NCBI GenBank assembly: GCA_031308135.1
Contig: JAHLJT010000631.1
Coordinates: forward strand, 255,501 to 319,500
Direction of reading: 5' to 3'
From: Acheta domesticus
Lineage: Eukaryota; Arthropoda; Insecta; Orthoptera; Gryllidae
Length of the DNA stretch: 64,000 nt
Shown here: positions 32,291-44,602 of the stretch, piece by piece
Layout: each line of letters opens with the position of its first letter
Position numbering within the stretch: the first letter of the stretch is position 1
Notes under the pieces: generated by a model
What the model was told of the DNA's origin: nothing
What the model saw: the letters and a program-made list of their open reading frames with translations, nothing else
Database searches by the model: none
Position numbers and translations under genes: made by a program

Positions 32291-32969
32291 ATTTTCCGTG
32301 GCGGTCTCGTCACAGTATTTTCGATTGCTCGCGTCTCTTAATAAAATAATTACAATTATGATATAGACTACTTTTATCTAAACTTTTGTGCGATCTAACC
32401 AAGAAACATCCACTTTGGTCAAATTCGGAAAAAAAGAAAACAAAAACGGAACCTGTGCAATTTCCTTCTCTACAACAAACTGTTATTTTGGAAAATGTTA
32501 CAACTCAAGGGGGCTACGTTTACAAGATGCAGCTCCTTCAATGAGTTAGTTTTAAACTTGTTTAATATTAATTTTTAAAATTACGTTTTTTTGACTATAT
32601 CGGAACTATGTAAGCTCTCCCTAACTGCACACACTGAACTTCCAACCAACTGTACAAGTGACTTTCAAACGTTAGGGAGGTTTTGCATCTTCGAACATTA
32701 AAGCAATCGTCAGCACTATCGATCTTTTGCGCATGCGCAGTTCCAGTTTCGCATCATTTTTGTGCAACAGTGCATGCGAAGAAGACCGAGATGGCAGTCG
32801 ATTGACGCCCGCGTGAAAAAAACTCTTAACACCTCGCGCTCGTCTCGTCTGGCTGACGGAAGAACACATGTCGGACAGCGGCGCGAACTTTGGCGACACT
32901 CAACTATTTTGGAACCCGACAAACAGATCGCAGATTAACCTGAACAAAGCATATCACGAGAAGTCGCGT

Positions 32970-33125
32970 CCGGGAGAGATGGCTCTGGGCATCATCTGAT
33001 GTCACTGCAGTATCTCTGAGCGGGAAGCCTTGGGTTCGAGTTCCTACGGGGCGGAAGGATTTTCGACTCTAGCTGGACAGCTAGGTCGAATTAAGCCGCT
33101 GTAAGGAGAAGAATTATAACGGACA
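32970..33125 (+). repeat. tRNA-derived SINE, family 1, copy 2 (truncated)
   Basis: Matches 18415-18560: GGCTCTGGGCATCATCTGAT, GTCACTGCAGT, box B GGGTTCGAGTTCC (33032-33044), GGAAGGATTTTCGACTCTAG and AGCCGCTGTAAGGAGAA. It stops where the satellite begins. Confidence 0.7.
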
Positions 33126-33126
33126 G

Positions 33127-34965
33127 CCAAAAATATTTTAATAAAGTGATCAAAAATCTAAAAACAGACCAAAAACACTAAAAAACAACTTTAAAACCGA
33201 CCAAAAACCAGATAAACGGACCAAAAAACCATTAAACAAACCGACAAAAAACACAAAATAAACCGACCCAAAAACTAAATAAACCGACCAAAACAAATTA
33301 CTAAACCAACCAAAACAACGTAAAACTACTAAATAAACCAACCAAAATAACTAAACACCCCACCAAAAACAAGTACATAAACCGACCAAAAAAGTACATA
33401 AACCGACCAAAAAAGTAAATAAACCGACCAAAAACTGTTTAAAAACCAACCAAAACAACTAAAAACCGATCAAAGAACCACTAAAAAATCCGACAAAAAA
33501 ACTAAACACACCGACGAAATACTAGTATAGAAACAGACCAAAAACAACTAAAAAAGACCAAAAAACCATCTAAATCCACCGAAAAAACAACTAAAAAACC
33601 GTTCAAAAATCTACTACAATACGGACCTAAAACAACTAAATAAACCGATAAAATACCACTGAATATACCGACCAAGAAATAAATAAACCGACCAAAAATC
33701 AACTAAATAAACCAACGAAAAAACTAAAAACTAACCAAAGAACCAGTAAAAAATTCGACAAAAAATTAAACACACAGACCAAAAACTAGTATACAGACAA
33801 AAAAACAGAACTAAAACCGACCAAAAAACAACTAAATAAACCGACAAAAACAAATAAATATACCGACAAAAAAAACTAAACACATCGACTTAAAACAAGT
33901 ACATAAACCGACCAAAAAAACAACTAAAAAACGACCAATAGCAACAAAATACATCGACCAAAAAACTGTTTAATAAACAGACCAAAAATAAATAAAACAA
34001 CAAATAAACTGCTAATTACACCGACTAATAAACCACTAATAAAACCGACCAAAAAACTAAATAACCGACCCAAAGGAACAAAATACACCGACCAAAAAAA
34101 AACAATAAACCGACCACAAACAAATGAATAAACCAAATAAACTAAAAAACGACAAAAACAACTAAATACACCGACGAAAAAACTGCTAATTACTCCGATA
34201 ACTAAACCACTTATAATACCAACCAAAAAACTATATAAACCAACCAAAAACAACTAAATAAACCAATCAAAAAACTAAAAAATTCGAACAAAAACAACAA
34301 AAACCGACAAAACACTAAATAATATGACCAAAAAACAAAACAAGCCGATCAAGTATATTAACCGACCAAAAGATGACCAAAACAATTAAATTCATCGACC
34401 AAATAACCACTAAATTAACCGAACACAAACAACTTAATAAACCTACACGCAAAACTACATAAATCGACCAAAAAAACACTACATAAACCGATCGAAAAAA
34501 CAATAAATAATCCGATAAAAATAACAAAATTAACATACCAAAAAACAACCAAAATGCGGAAGAAACAACTAAAAACCGACAAAAACAACTAAACTTAGCA
34601 AAAAACAACAACAATTAAACCGACCAAAAAACTACCAGATACATCGACCATAAAACACTACATATATCGACCAAAAAACAACCAAAAACCGATCAAAAAC
34701 AACTAAAAACCAGCAAAAAAAACACGATGTAAATCGACCAAAAAACAACTAAATAAACGGACCAAAAGCAACTAAAAAACCGACCAAAAATCACTACAAA
34801 CCGACAAAAAAACCACTAAATATTATGGCCAAAAACACGACGACCAAAACAAGTATACTAACCGACCAAAAAGCAACAAAAACGTGACCAAAAAAATAAA
34901 TACATCGACCAAATAACGACTAAATTAACCGAACGCAAACAACTAAATTAACCGACCAGTTATAT
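33127..34965 (+). repeat. ~23-bp satellite array, block A (forward)
   Basis: Degenerate tandem units near AAACCGACCAAAAACAACTA plus AAT (22-24 bp). Variants include CCACTAAATA and CAAGTACATA. The plus strand is almost free of G apart from the CCGACC core, which gives an extreme A+C bias. Minus-strand open frames in this block encode pseudo-membrane peptides (VGLFxxFLVGR-like) and are artefacts of the repeat. Confidence 0.95.
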
Positions 34966-34974
34966 AGGTTACCA

Positions 34975-36305
34975 TTTATATAGTTTTTTTTTGTCGGTAT
35001 TATCAGTGGTTTAATGGTCGGTGTAATTAGTTGCTTTTTCGTCGTAATGCTGTTTCGTCGTAATTAGTTGCTTATTATTTTTGGTCGGCTTATTTAGTTG
35101 TTTTTGGTCCTTTTCAGTTGTTTTTTGGTTGGTTTATTAGGTTGTGGTCGGTTTATTTAGTGTTTTTTTCGGTGCATTTTGTTGATATTGGTCAGTTTTT
35201 TAGTTGTTTTTTTTGTCGGTTTATGTACTAGTTTTAGGTCGGTGTGTTTTGTTTTTTGTCGGATTTTTTAGTGATTTTTGGTCGGTTTATTTATTTATTT
35301 ATTGCCGGTATTTAGTTGTGTATTGTTTGATTTATATCACGTTTCTTCGGTAGGTTTAATTAGTTGTTTTTTGTTCGGTTTTTATATGTTTTAGTCATCA
35401 GATTTAGAGTTTTTCTGTCTATGTATCTGGTGGTTTTTGATCGGTTTTAATGTTTTTGGTTGGTTTTTTAGTTGTTTTGTGGTCCGCTTTTTAGTTGTTT
35501 TTGGTCGGTTATTGAGTTGTTTCTGGTCAGTTTTTATGTACTTTTTGTCGGCGCTGTAGTTGATTATTGGACGATGTTTTAGTTGTTTTAAGTTGTTTTT
35601 GGTCAATGTATTAAGCTCTTTTTGCCGGTTTATTTAGTTGTTTGTTGGTCAGTTTTTAAGTCGATTTGTAGAGTTTGTTGGTCGGATTTAAGCGTTTTCT
35701 CGGTTTTTTAGTTGTTTTCTGGTCGGAAGATATAGTGATTTTTGGTCGTTTTTTTAGACTTGTAGTCAGATCTTAAGTTATTTTTTGGTCAGTTTATTAA
35801 GTTGATATTCGGTCTGTTTTTGGTTATTTGGTCAGTTTATTTAGTTGCTTTTGGTCGGTTTATTTAGATGTTTTGGGTCGGTTTATTTAGTGTTTAGGTC
35901 GGTTTTATAAATGGTTTATTGGTCGCTCTAAGTAGCTGTTTTTCGTCGGTATATTTAGGTGCTTTGGTCGGTTTATTCAGTTTTTTGGTCGGTATTATTA
36001 GTTGTTTTTTGATTGGTTTATTTAGTTTTAGGTCTGTTTTATAAGTGGTTATTGGTCTGTGTTAGTAGCTGTTTTTTGGCTGGTTTGTTAAGGGGTTTTG
36101 GGTCGGTTTATTCAGTGTTTTTGGTCGGTTATTTAGTTGTCTTTAGATCGGTTTGTTTTCTTGGTCGTCTTAAGGTGTTTTTGGGCGCTTTTTAAGTTGT
36201 TTTTGATGGTGTTTAAGTTGTTTTTGTCGGTTTATTTATTTGTTTTGGTCGGTATTTAAGTTGTTTTTGGTTGTAATTTGGTCGGTATATTTAGTGTTTT
36301 TGGTC
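34975..36305 (-). repeat. Satellite block B (inverted)
   Basis: The same unit in reverse orientation (GGTCGGTTTATTTAGTTG, TTTTT), making the plus strand G+T-rich. The head-to-head junction with block A is at 34966-34990. The junction with block C is at about 36300-36312 (GGTCGACGTAAAGGGACC). Confidence 0.95.
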
Positions 36306-36309
36306 GACG

Positions 36310-36385
36310 TAAAGGGACCAAAAAATCACTACAGGACCAACAAAAACAACTAAATAAACGACCAAAACACATAAATAAACCGATT
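36310..36385 (+). repeat. Satellite block C (short, forward)
   Basis: Three to four forward units ending at ATAAACCGATTG. Confidence 0.85.
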
Positions 36386-36748
36386 GTTCGAACAAGTTAC
36401 TATACATATTATATTTCTATTTTATTTTTATTATATTCATTGAAGCACCTCGCAACCTCTGTTCCAATACTCGTGTTGCAATTAACGGAAGTGTATGTCA
36501 CAACATTGCTTCTCTCAGCACCATTAGGCAACACTGATATTCTACGAACCGCGCCTGTTAACTGCCAGGCATCTTTCCGTTACGTAACACAAAGCATTCC
36601 AAAACTTTATTATCAAACATACCAATGACATAATTATTGTAATTAAATTTATGTCCATTTTGCATATCTTATCTTGAATTACCTTACGTTACAGTAATCA
36701 CAGATATATTATTTTGCTTATCTCAATTCTCATTGGACACCGCCATGG
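36386..36748. other. Non-satellite insert before the assembly gap
   Basis: Mixed-composition sequence with no family-like coding content, ending at the N run. It may be part of a mobile element cut by the gap. Confidence 0.4.
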
Positions 36749-36848
36749 NNNNNNNNNNNNNNNNNNNNNNNNNNNNNNNNNNNNNNNNNNNNNNNNNNNN
36801 NNNNNNNNNNNNNNNNNNNNNNNNNNNNNNNNNNNNNNNNNNNNNNNN
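36749..36848. other. Assembly gap, 100 N
   Basis: A run of exactly 100 N, the conventional size for a gap of unknown length. Distances across it should not be trusted. Confidence 0.98.
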
Positions 36849-39800
36849 AAAAACTAAAATAACCGACCAAGAACACCAAAAAAATCGACAAAAACCAAAA
36901 TAAAACAACCAAAAATTTAAATAACCAACCAAAAAACAACCAAAAAAACTGACTAAAAAACACAAAATCTACTAAATAAACCGCCCACAGAAGAAAAAAC
37001 GATTATGAAAAAACAAAAAGCGACCAAAAGCATTTTAAAAAGCGAACAAGAATCTAAATAAACCGACAGAAAATTTAAAGCCGACCAAAACAACTAAATA
37101 CACTGTCCAAAAACCACTAAATAAACCGACCATAAACATAATAAACCGAACAAAAACACGAAAATAAACCGACCAAAAAACACTAAAAATCTAACAAAAA
37201 CTAAAAACCCACCAAAAATCACAATATTAACTGACCACATAACATCTAAAAACAGCTAAATACACCGACAAAAAACCACTAAATAAAACCGCCAAACACT
37301 TAATAAACAGACAAAAAATCTAAAATACCGAAAAAAAGCACTAATAAACCGAACAAAAAAACTAAACAACCAAACAATAAACCACTAATTAAGCTGACCA
37401 AAAAATATAAAAATCGAACAAAAACACTAAAAACAACTTTAAAACTACCAACAAAAACCTAAATAAACCGACCAACAACAACTTAATACTATGACCTAAA
37501 AACAACTTAAAATCCGACCAAAATATCTAAAGCCGACCAATAAACCAAAAACGAACCCAAAACTAACTAAATAAACCGACCAAAAACAACTAAATAAAGC
37601 GAATAAAAACACTAAATAAACTGACAAAAAAACTACTAAACAAACCGATAAAAAACCAGTTATATACCGACCAAAAACCAGTTAAACCAACAAAAAACAG
37701 CTAAATATACCTCAAAAACACTTAATAAACCAACAAAAAACAAATAAGACGACCAAAATCCGCTAGGTAAATCGACCTAAAAACAACTAAATAAACCGCC
37801 ATACACAACCTAATAAACCGACCAATAAAAACTAAATATCCCGACAAAAAACTAAATTGCTAACAAAAACAAATTAATAAACCACCTTACAACAAAACAC
37901 TAGAACAAAAACCACTAAATAACCGACCAAAAAACTAAACATGCCGACCAAAAACAAGTACATAAATCGACCAAAAAACAACTAGAAACCCGACCGAAAA
38001 ACAATAAAATACACCGCCCAAAAAAACCACTAAAACCGAACACAAACCACTTCACAAACAGACCAATAAAAATAAATAATCCGACCAAAAAACTGCCATA
38101 CAAAAAACCGACCAAAAACAAGTACATAAAGTACATAAACAACGAAATACCCCCGCCCAAAAATCACTTTAAAAAAGTACACAAACCAATTAATAAAAAG
38201 ATCAATAAAACCAGATACTCCCACCAAAAATTAACTTTTTAAACCGACCAAAAACAACTAAATCAACCGACGAAAAACAAATAAATAACGTCCAAAAACC
38301 ACTTAATAAACTGCCTTTAAAACAACTAAATAAACCAACCAAAAACAAGATATAAATCGATCAAAAACAACTAAATAAACGACAAAAGGCAAATAAAAAA
38401 ACCGACCGAAAACAACTAAAAACCAACCAAAACGACGAAAAAAATCCTACCAAAAACTAAACACTCCGACCAAAAACAAGTATGTAGACCTACTAAAAAA
38501 CAATAAAACCGACCAAAAACAACAAAATACACCGACGAAAAAACACTAAATAAACCGACCACAAACAAGTGAATAAACCGACCAAAAACACTAATAAACC
38601 AACAAAAATCTACTAAATACGAGTAAACCTACTTAAAACCAAATATAAACCGATCAAAAAACCAGTTATTAAACCGACCAAAAACAGCTAAATAAAGCTG
38701 CAAAAACACATAACAAACCGACCAAAAATCCAAATAAGACGACACAAATAGCTAGATAAACCGAACTAAAAACAACTAAATAACCGACCACAAACAACAA
38801 CGTAATAAAGCGACCAATAAACTAAATAAACAGACCAAAAAATAATTAATAAACCGACTAAAACAACGTAATACCGACCGAAAATAAATAAATAATGCGA
38901 TCAAATAAACTAATCACTCCGACTAAAAACAAGAACATAAACCGACCAAAAAAACAAAAAACCTACCAAAAACAACAAAATACACCGCCCAAAAGCAACC
39001 AAATAAACGAAACACAAACAACACAATAAACCGACCAAAACAACTAAAGAAACAGAACAAAAAACACTAAATAAAACGACCAAAAAACTACCAAATGAAC
39101 AGAACAAAATAATTAACCATCCGAACACAAAACTAAAAAACCAAACAAAAACATCGAAACACTGACCAAAAACCACCAATAAACGGACCAAGAAACAACT
39201 AAATAACCGACTAAAAAAACTAAAAAACTTATCAAATACACTCAACAACGCAACTTAAAAACCGACCAACATACAGCTGTATAAACCGACAAAAACAACT
39301 TAATACATTGATCAAAATCAACATAGAAACAATTAAAAACAGTCCAAAAATCAACTACGAAATCGACGAAAAAAACACTAACAAACCGACCAAAAAAACA
39401 ACTCAAGTAACCGACCGAAAGCAACTAAATAAGCGGAACACAAAACAACTAAAAACCGACAAAAATCAATTACAAAACCGGCCAAAAAAGAACTTAATAA
39501 ACTGACTAAACAAATACGGTATAAATCGACCAAGAAATAACTAAATAAACCGACAAAAAGCAAATAAATAAATCGACCAAAAACCACTATATAATCCGAC
39601 CAAAATAACTAATCACACCGATTTAAAACAAGTACATAAACCGACCAAAAACAACTAAATAACTGACCAAAAACAACAAAAAACACTTCATGAACCGACC
39701 AATAAAACTAAATAAACCGAAAAAAAGAACTTAGAAACGACCAAAAACAACTAAATAAGCCGACCAAAAACAACTAAATAAGCCGAGAAAAAAAACTATA

Positions 39801-40387
39801 TATACCGACGAAAAAACAGCTAAATACACTGACCAATAAGCCACTTATCAAACCCATCAAACAACTAAATAAACTGACTAAAAGTAACTAAAAACGACCA
39901 AATACAACTAAATAAACCGACAAAAACAACTAAAAAACCGGCCGCAATCCAGTAAAACCGATCAAAAAAACACTACATAATCTAACCAAACAAATAAACA
40001 CGCATACAAAACAAGTATATTAACCGACAAAAAAAGCGACCAAAAACAACTAAATACACCAAACGAATAATCACTATGTAAACCAAACACAAACAACGTG
40101 ATAACCTACCAACAAAACCTCATAAACCGACCAAAAAACAACTAAAAACCGACTACAAATCACTAAATAATCCGACCAAAAAACTAAACACACCGACCAA
40201 AAACAAGAACGTTAACCGAAAAAAACCACTAAAAAACGACTACATGCAACATAATAAACCGGCCTATATATAAATAAACCGACCAAAAGACAACCAAAAA
40301 ACCGACCAAAAACTACTAAATAAACCGAACAATAACACCTAAATAAACCGACCAAAATACAGCTACTTACTTTGACCAATAAACCAC
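36849..40387 (+). repeat. Satellite block D (forward, 3.5 kb)
   Basis: The longest uninterrupted forward stretch of the same unit, ending at ACCAATAAACCACTGATTGC. Units vary in length because of A-run changes, so no reading frame persists. Confidence 0.95.
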
Positions 40388-40763
40388 TGATTGCAAGATG
40401 GCGGATGTGCACAGACGTGCTGTTGAGCTGCTCCGCAACTAAGAATGATATTACTGAGATAAGTTTCTGTAATTGATCTGAGCTAGGTGTTATTCCTTCA
40501 GTGCCACTTCCACGAAGCCGAACAGTGAGTTATACTTATCTAGTGCTATCGTGTGTGGAATAATGAGAAGATAACTCCACCAGGAGGCCAGCGCGGGGCC
40601 GGCGGCGGCGGCAGCTGATGGCGGGCGCGGCGATGCGTTGCACAACGTAATGTAGGTCCAGCGGATGCGCCGCCCGGAAAGGGTGGTGGTGGTGACGCTA
40701 AGCGGTGCGGGCACTTGATTGCGGGCGTGTGTGAACATGCTCATTTATTGCTATCCCAATGTG
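40388..40763. other. GC-rich spacer, possible exon on minus strand
   Basis: GC-rich at 40570-40720 (GGGGCCGGCGGCGGCGGCAG). A minus-strand frame there reads TTTTLSGRRIRWTYITLC, then an Ala/Pro run and ASWWSYLLIIPHTI, which is protein-like but unrecognised. Confidence 0.2.
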
Positions 40764-41020
40764 TATACTGCGATTTTTGTAGGAAGAGCTCTCAAGGCCA
40801 CTCAAATCCCATCTTTGCGATGGAATATGTCACGGCATTTCGCGTCATTCACAGTCGTTCCGCTAGATTTCGCACGATCGCGATCGTATGAAGCAGTGCT
40901 TGCGATCATGCGACTTCTACCGGCAAGACCGAGAAAAGACGCCAAATGCCGTGACATATTCCATCGCGAAGATGGGATTTGAGTGGCCTTGAGAGCTCTT
41001 CCTACAAAAATCGCAGTATA
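40764..41020. mobile_element. Long-TIR MITE, family 2 member 2 (257 bp)
   Basis: Near-perfect inverted arms of about 85 bp: TATACTGCGATTTTTGTAGG at the left and its complement at the right, continuing through AGCTCTCAAGGCCACTCAAA and GATGGAATATGTCACGGCAT. TA at both outer edges would fit a TA duplication. The core matches the MITE at 30326-30578. Confidence 0.8.
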
Positions 41021-42157
41021 ATATGCCGTACACGTGTGTCAGTGGTTGAGGTGTCGCGTTCCCGCTCTGTAGGCCTGTGCATGACAATGTACCATAATGT
41101 ATCATATTCTATATAATGTAGACGTATGTGCACATAAGTAGGACAAGGACAATCTTACGGTTTAATCTTAAGTCAATCTGTGCAATTATACCATGCGATA
41201 ACTTCGTAATAACGCGTCCAACAGACATGCCCCCCACCACTGGGCGACGGTTCGTCTTTCACCAAAGTATCGTTCGGATATTGCACCCAGAGTCTACATC
41301 ATCCCACAAATAAGATAGAGCCGGGTCCAGGCTTCAATTTAAAACGCCAACTAGGACAATTGGCGCAAGACATTCGACGGGAGTAATTTCAGAAGCGCCT
41401 GCCACATATTAACCTTAGCTAAGATCGCCATCTTGGCGAGTCGAGTAGCTTCCCCTTCGAAAGAAGCCATTTCTACACAATTGAAGATGCGATAGCTTCC
41501 CCCCTCCCGCGAGCGAGCACGCCGGCAATGCTGCCAGATTTCCGTTGTTGAAAGCAGTAGAATCGATTTCAGAGCGAAGAAAGTCAATAGGATTAAATAT
41601 AACATGTACTTCCACGCGCTATTGCGATTCAGCTTGAAGCTAACACATTTGAAATTGCAAAATTGGAATCTTGATATATGTATTATATGAAGGGGTCTAT
41701 ATGTTGATTCCGTTAATATTTATAAATTTATCAGTTTATATCAAGCGATATATCTCTGAAACATAACACAATAATACATAGTAATACATGCGAGAAAACA
41801 AACACAACTAAACGGGATTCACTCGCATGTAAGTGAATATTTCTGCAAACCTATAGTTTGATGCTTTACTGATATCCAATTCGTGGTTGAAATTTAAATG
41901 TCATCATTTTAGGATATATTTTCCTCATATAAACCAGGTTTTAATGTTATGGTACGTACTTTTTTTTCTTTTCTTTTTTTTCTCTTTTTTTTCTTTTCTT
42001 TATTTCTTTATTTTTTTCCTTGATAAATGACTCATAAGATCGTCTAAAATTATAATGAATATTGGACGGAATAATCTACGTATTAAGTGCATATTAACCT
42101 GAGCCTTGTTCATTATCTTCGCTGCTCGAGATGCGTCCACTGAAATGACGTCATTTC
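41021..42157. other. No gene seen; pyrimidine tract near 41960-42020
   Basis: Contains a T-rich (CTTTT)n stretch at about 41960-42020. Otherwise nothing recognised. Confidence 0.35.
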
Positions 42158-42955
42158 CGCAGTGTTACCAGATTTCTTTCGCTACAGTCAGCATAACGAA
42201 TTTCGGTTGACGAACATCAATGTGAAGCAATATGACGATGGCTGCCGTATATTGTGTGTAACATTAAAACTCTTTTAAAACCACCATATTCCAATTATGG
42301 TACAGTTATCAAATGAAGGAAACCACATGTTGCAATCTCATTAGCTACTGAAAGCGATACACACATTAATTTTGACTCCTTGATAATTCCTGGCAGTGGA
42401 AGTACAGTTATAGGGTAAAATATTAATTTCCTATTTTAAATTATTATATCTAATGATTATTTTAGCGGAAACAATACAATAATAATGCAAGAGATTCACT
42501 ATACATGCAATATAAATATAAAAAGGATGCATATGTATCTGAACATTCATGCATGTAGGCATAGACTTTGATACTTTATCCATTGCTAGATTTCAATCCC
42601 ACCACATTCAAACATTTTGTTTTTTCTGCCAATTGGAGTATATTTACTCCAATAAACATGTGTTACATATAATCCTCTGACTTATGTAAATATTTATTTT
42701 TATTGTTAATAATGAATAATATTAAATTTTGTCATTTGTCATTATGATACCATAATTTTCGTATTCATATATTAATTTAGATCGTTAATATAAATATATA
42801 ATTAGTATATTTAACCAAAGAATGGAGCCATGAATTCACATAATCTTACATAAAATGGATCAAAGTGTAGACATGTGGATATTGTTCAATTACCAAAGAA
42901 TGGAAACCATGAGTTCACTATTTTAGGATCTCTTTCCGCTGGGAAGTAAGTAGGC
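42158..42955 (+). repeat. ~0.8-kb tandem duplication, unit A (uninterrupted)
   Basis: Unit A matches 42956-43295 joined to 47770-48105. Shared blocks include CAATGTGAAGCAATAT, AATGAAGGAAA.CACATGTT, TTTTGACTCCTTGATAATTC, ACAATACAATAATA and ATGCATATGTATCTGAAC. Unit A lacks the LINE and so shows the empty site (AACAATACAATAATAATGC at about 42470). Confidence 0.85.
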
Positions 42956-43387
42956 AGGGTTGACATATTTCTTTTGCCACATCATCATACATCAGTAGAA
43001 CGAATTACGGTTGATGAAAATCAATGTGAAGCAATATAACAATTGCTGCTGCGTATTTTTGCAGTGTAACATTTAAACTAATTCTTTGAACCCGCTATAG
43101 TCCGATCATTGTACAATTATGCAATGAAGGAAATCACATGTTACAATTTCATTAGCTATAGAAAGTGATACACATATTAATTTTGACTCCTTGATAATTC
43201 CTGGCAATGGAATTACAGAGATGGGGTAAAATCTTAATTTCCTATTTTAAATGATTACATCTAATGACTACTTTAGCGAAAACAATACAATAATATGTCG
43301 TTATACAATATAATACAATATAATGTCGTCTACAGGTAGTCGTCGTGTTAGGACGTGTTTCGGAGCAGCTCCGTAAAGTGAAAGGCC

Positions 43388-44278
43388 ATGGGTTGCGACT
43401 TGGCGGTTTACCGCGCCCGCGTGGGCATCTGGGCAGGGCGCCTGTGTGTTTTCCGGGTGGCGAAGGGGCAAGCGGTGCGCGTGCGGTCCGGCGACGGCGT
43501 GGCTTTGCTCTGCGCAGCAGTTTTGGCCACTCTTCTTGTGATCGGCGGAGTTGAGCAAAATCCTGGTCCTGCTACTGAATCGTCGGTATCCACGTGCCCC
43601 AAATGTGATCGAAGCGAGAGAAGACTTCGGAGACTTGAAGCTGAATTAACCGAAGCCCAGCAGTGCATTAGGAAATTAAGCTTCAAGATCCAGGAGTTGG
43701 AGAAGCAAAGTGTCTACGAGCGATCAACGCATTCGAGTACCGAAGCAAACAACACCGTCATTGATGATGAGCCTTATAAGAACAAGGTTAAAGTGCTCGG
43801 AGATTCGATGCTACGCCACAGCGGAGGAGTTTGCAAGAAGAAAGGAGCCGACGTTTCTTTCTTTCCAGGGATAAACGTTGTGCAAATGAAATCCGTCGTG
43901 GAAAGAGCGCAAGAAAATGAAGCCGTGGAAGTCGTCCTTGTGCACGTGGGTACAAATGTATCGAAGAGGCAACCCATCTTCGACACTGTGAACCAGTGCG
44001 TGGAGTTAGGCCGTGCTGTAAAAAGAAAATTCAAAACCGCGCGAATTGTTTTATCTGGTGTGATGCAACGCAGAGATGTGCACATCGGTAGGACGTGGCA
44101 ATTAAATCGAGGGTTACGATGGGCATGCGGAAAGATCGACGGTCATTTCGTAGACCCAAATCACTGGCTGGGGCCAGAAGACCTCGCACGGGATGGTCTT
44201 CATCTAAATTTCCGCGGTGCATGGAAGCTGGGCCGCCTGCACGATGAGGTTATTCAGTCATGCTTGCGAGGCAAGTGA
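43388..44278 (+). CDS. LINE ORF1: 2A-like leader, coiled coil, SGNH esterase, 296 aa
   Basis: Starts at ATG with a good context (GGCCATGGG). Residues 38-52 are hydrophobic (VALLCAAVLATLLVI) and lead into GGVEQNPGP (53-61), the C-terminal motif of 2A ribosome-skipping peptides with the usual Asp replaced by Gly. Residues 70-73 form CPKC, followed by a heptad-like coiled coil (about 76-112). Residues 134-290 form an SGNH/GDSL hydrolase domain: VLGDSMLR (nucleophile S140), a Gly at 161, HVGTN (187-191) and RDGLHLN (D269, H272). In CR1-type elements this esterase domain is known and is thought to help ORF1 act on membranes or lipids. If skipping occurs, the first 60 residues would be released or act as a signal. 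The stop UGA at 44276 is followed in frame by 107 open codons. Confidence 0.8.
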   Translation: MGCDLAVYRARVGIWAGRLCVFRVAKGQAVRVRSGDGVALLCAAVLATLLVIGGVEQNPGPATESSVSTCPKCDRSERRLRRLEAELTEAQQCIRKLSFKIQELEKQSVYERSTHSSTEANNTVIDDEPYKNKVKVLGDSMLRHSGGVCKKKGADVSFFPGINVVQMKSVVERAQENEAVEVVLVHVGTNVSKRQPIFDTVNQCVELGRAVKRKFKTARIVLSGVMQRRDVHIGRTWQLNRGLRWACGKIDGHFVDPNHWLGPEDLARDGLHLNFRGAWKLGRLHDEVIQSCLRGK

Positions 44279-44602
44279 CTGCACAAAAGAAAGACTGTGG
44301 CAGCGGCGGAGACGACGGCGGCGGCGGTGACGGTGACGGCGGCGGCTTCGTGGGAAGCGCCATCCCGACATATAGTGACTGCTGCGCGGGAGGCGGCGAC
44401 TGCTGCGCGGGAGGAGGCGACTGCTGCGCGGGAGGAGGCGACTGCTGCGCGGGAGGAGGCGACTGCTGCGCGGGAGGAGGCGACTGCTGCGCGGGAGGAG
44501 GCGACTGCTGCGCGGGAGGGGTCGATAGCTGCGCGGGATGAAACAACTACTGCGCGGGCGCAGGCACCTAAACAAGACGCAGGGATCCCAAAATCAGACT
44601 AG
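44279..44602 (+). other. In-frame extension after ORF1 stop, heptad repeat
   Basis: The ORF1 frame stays open from the UGA to a UAG at 44600. It encodes Ala-rich sequence with seven-residue repeats (AREEATA). The same frame then continues into the endonuclease. It may be an ancestral linker cut off by a nonsense change, a readthrough product, or chance. Confidence 0.45.
44377..44565 (+). repeat. 21-bp minisatellite, nine units
   Basis: Unit GACTGCTGCGCGGGAGGAGG plus C; seven nearly identical and two degenerate copies. The length is a multiple of three, so copy-number change would not shift the frame. Confidence 0.95.

Noticed and set aside
33150..34614. Several minus-strand open frames of 60-110 codons that look like multi-pass membrane proteins
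   Set aside because: They are translations of the degenerate 23-bp satellite; similar peptides appear throughout blocks A, B and D, and the unit length is not a multiple of three.
33127..40387. CRISPR-like repeat-spacer array
   Set aside because: Units are tandem and degenerate without unique spacers, in a eukaryotic context.
36013..40412. More hydrophobic frames at 36.0, 37.9-38.2, 38.9-39.6 and 40.2 kb
   Set aside because: Same satellite artefact; some cross the N gap.
44250..44575. Pro/Gln- and Arg/Ser-rich minus frames and a CCAGGGD plus frame
   Set aside because: Different readings of the 21-bp minisatellite.
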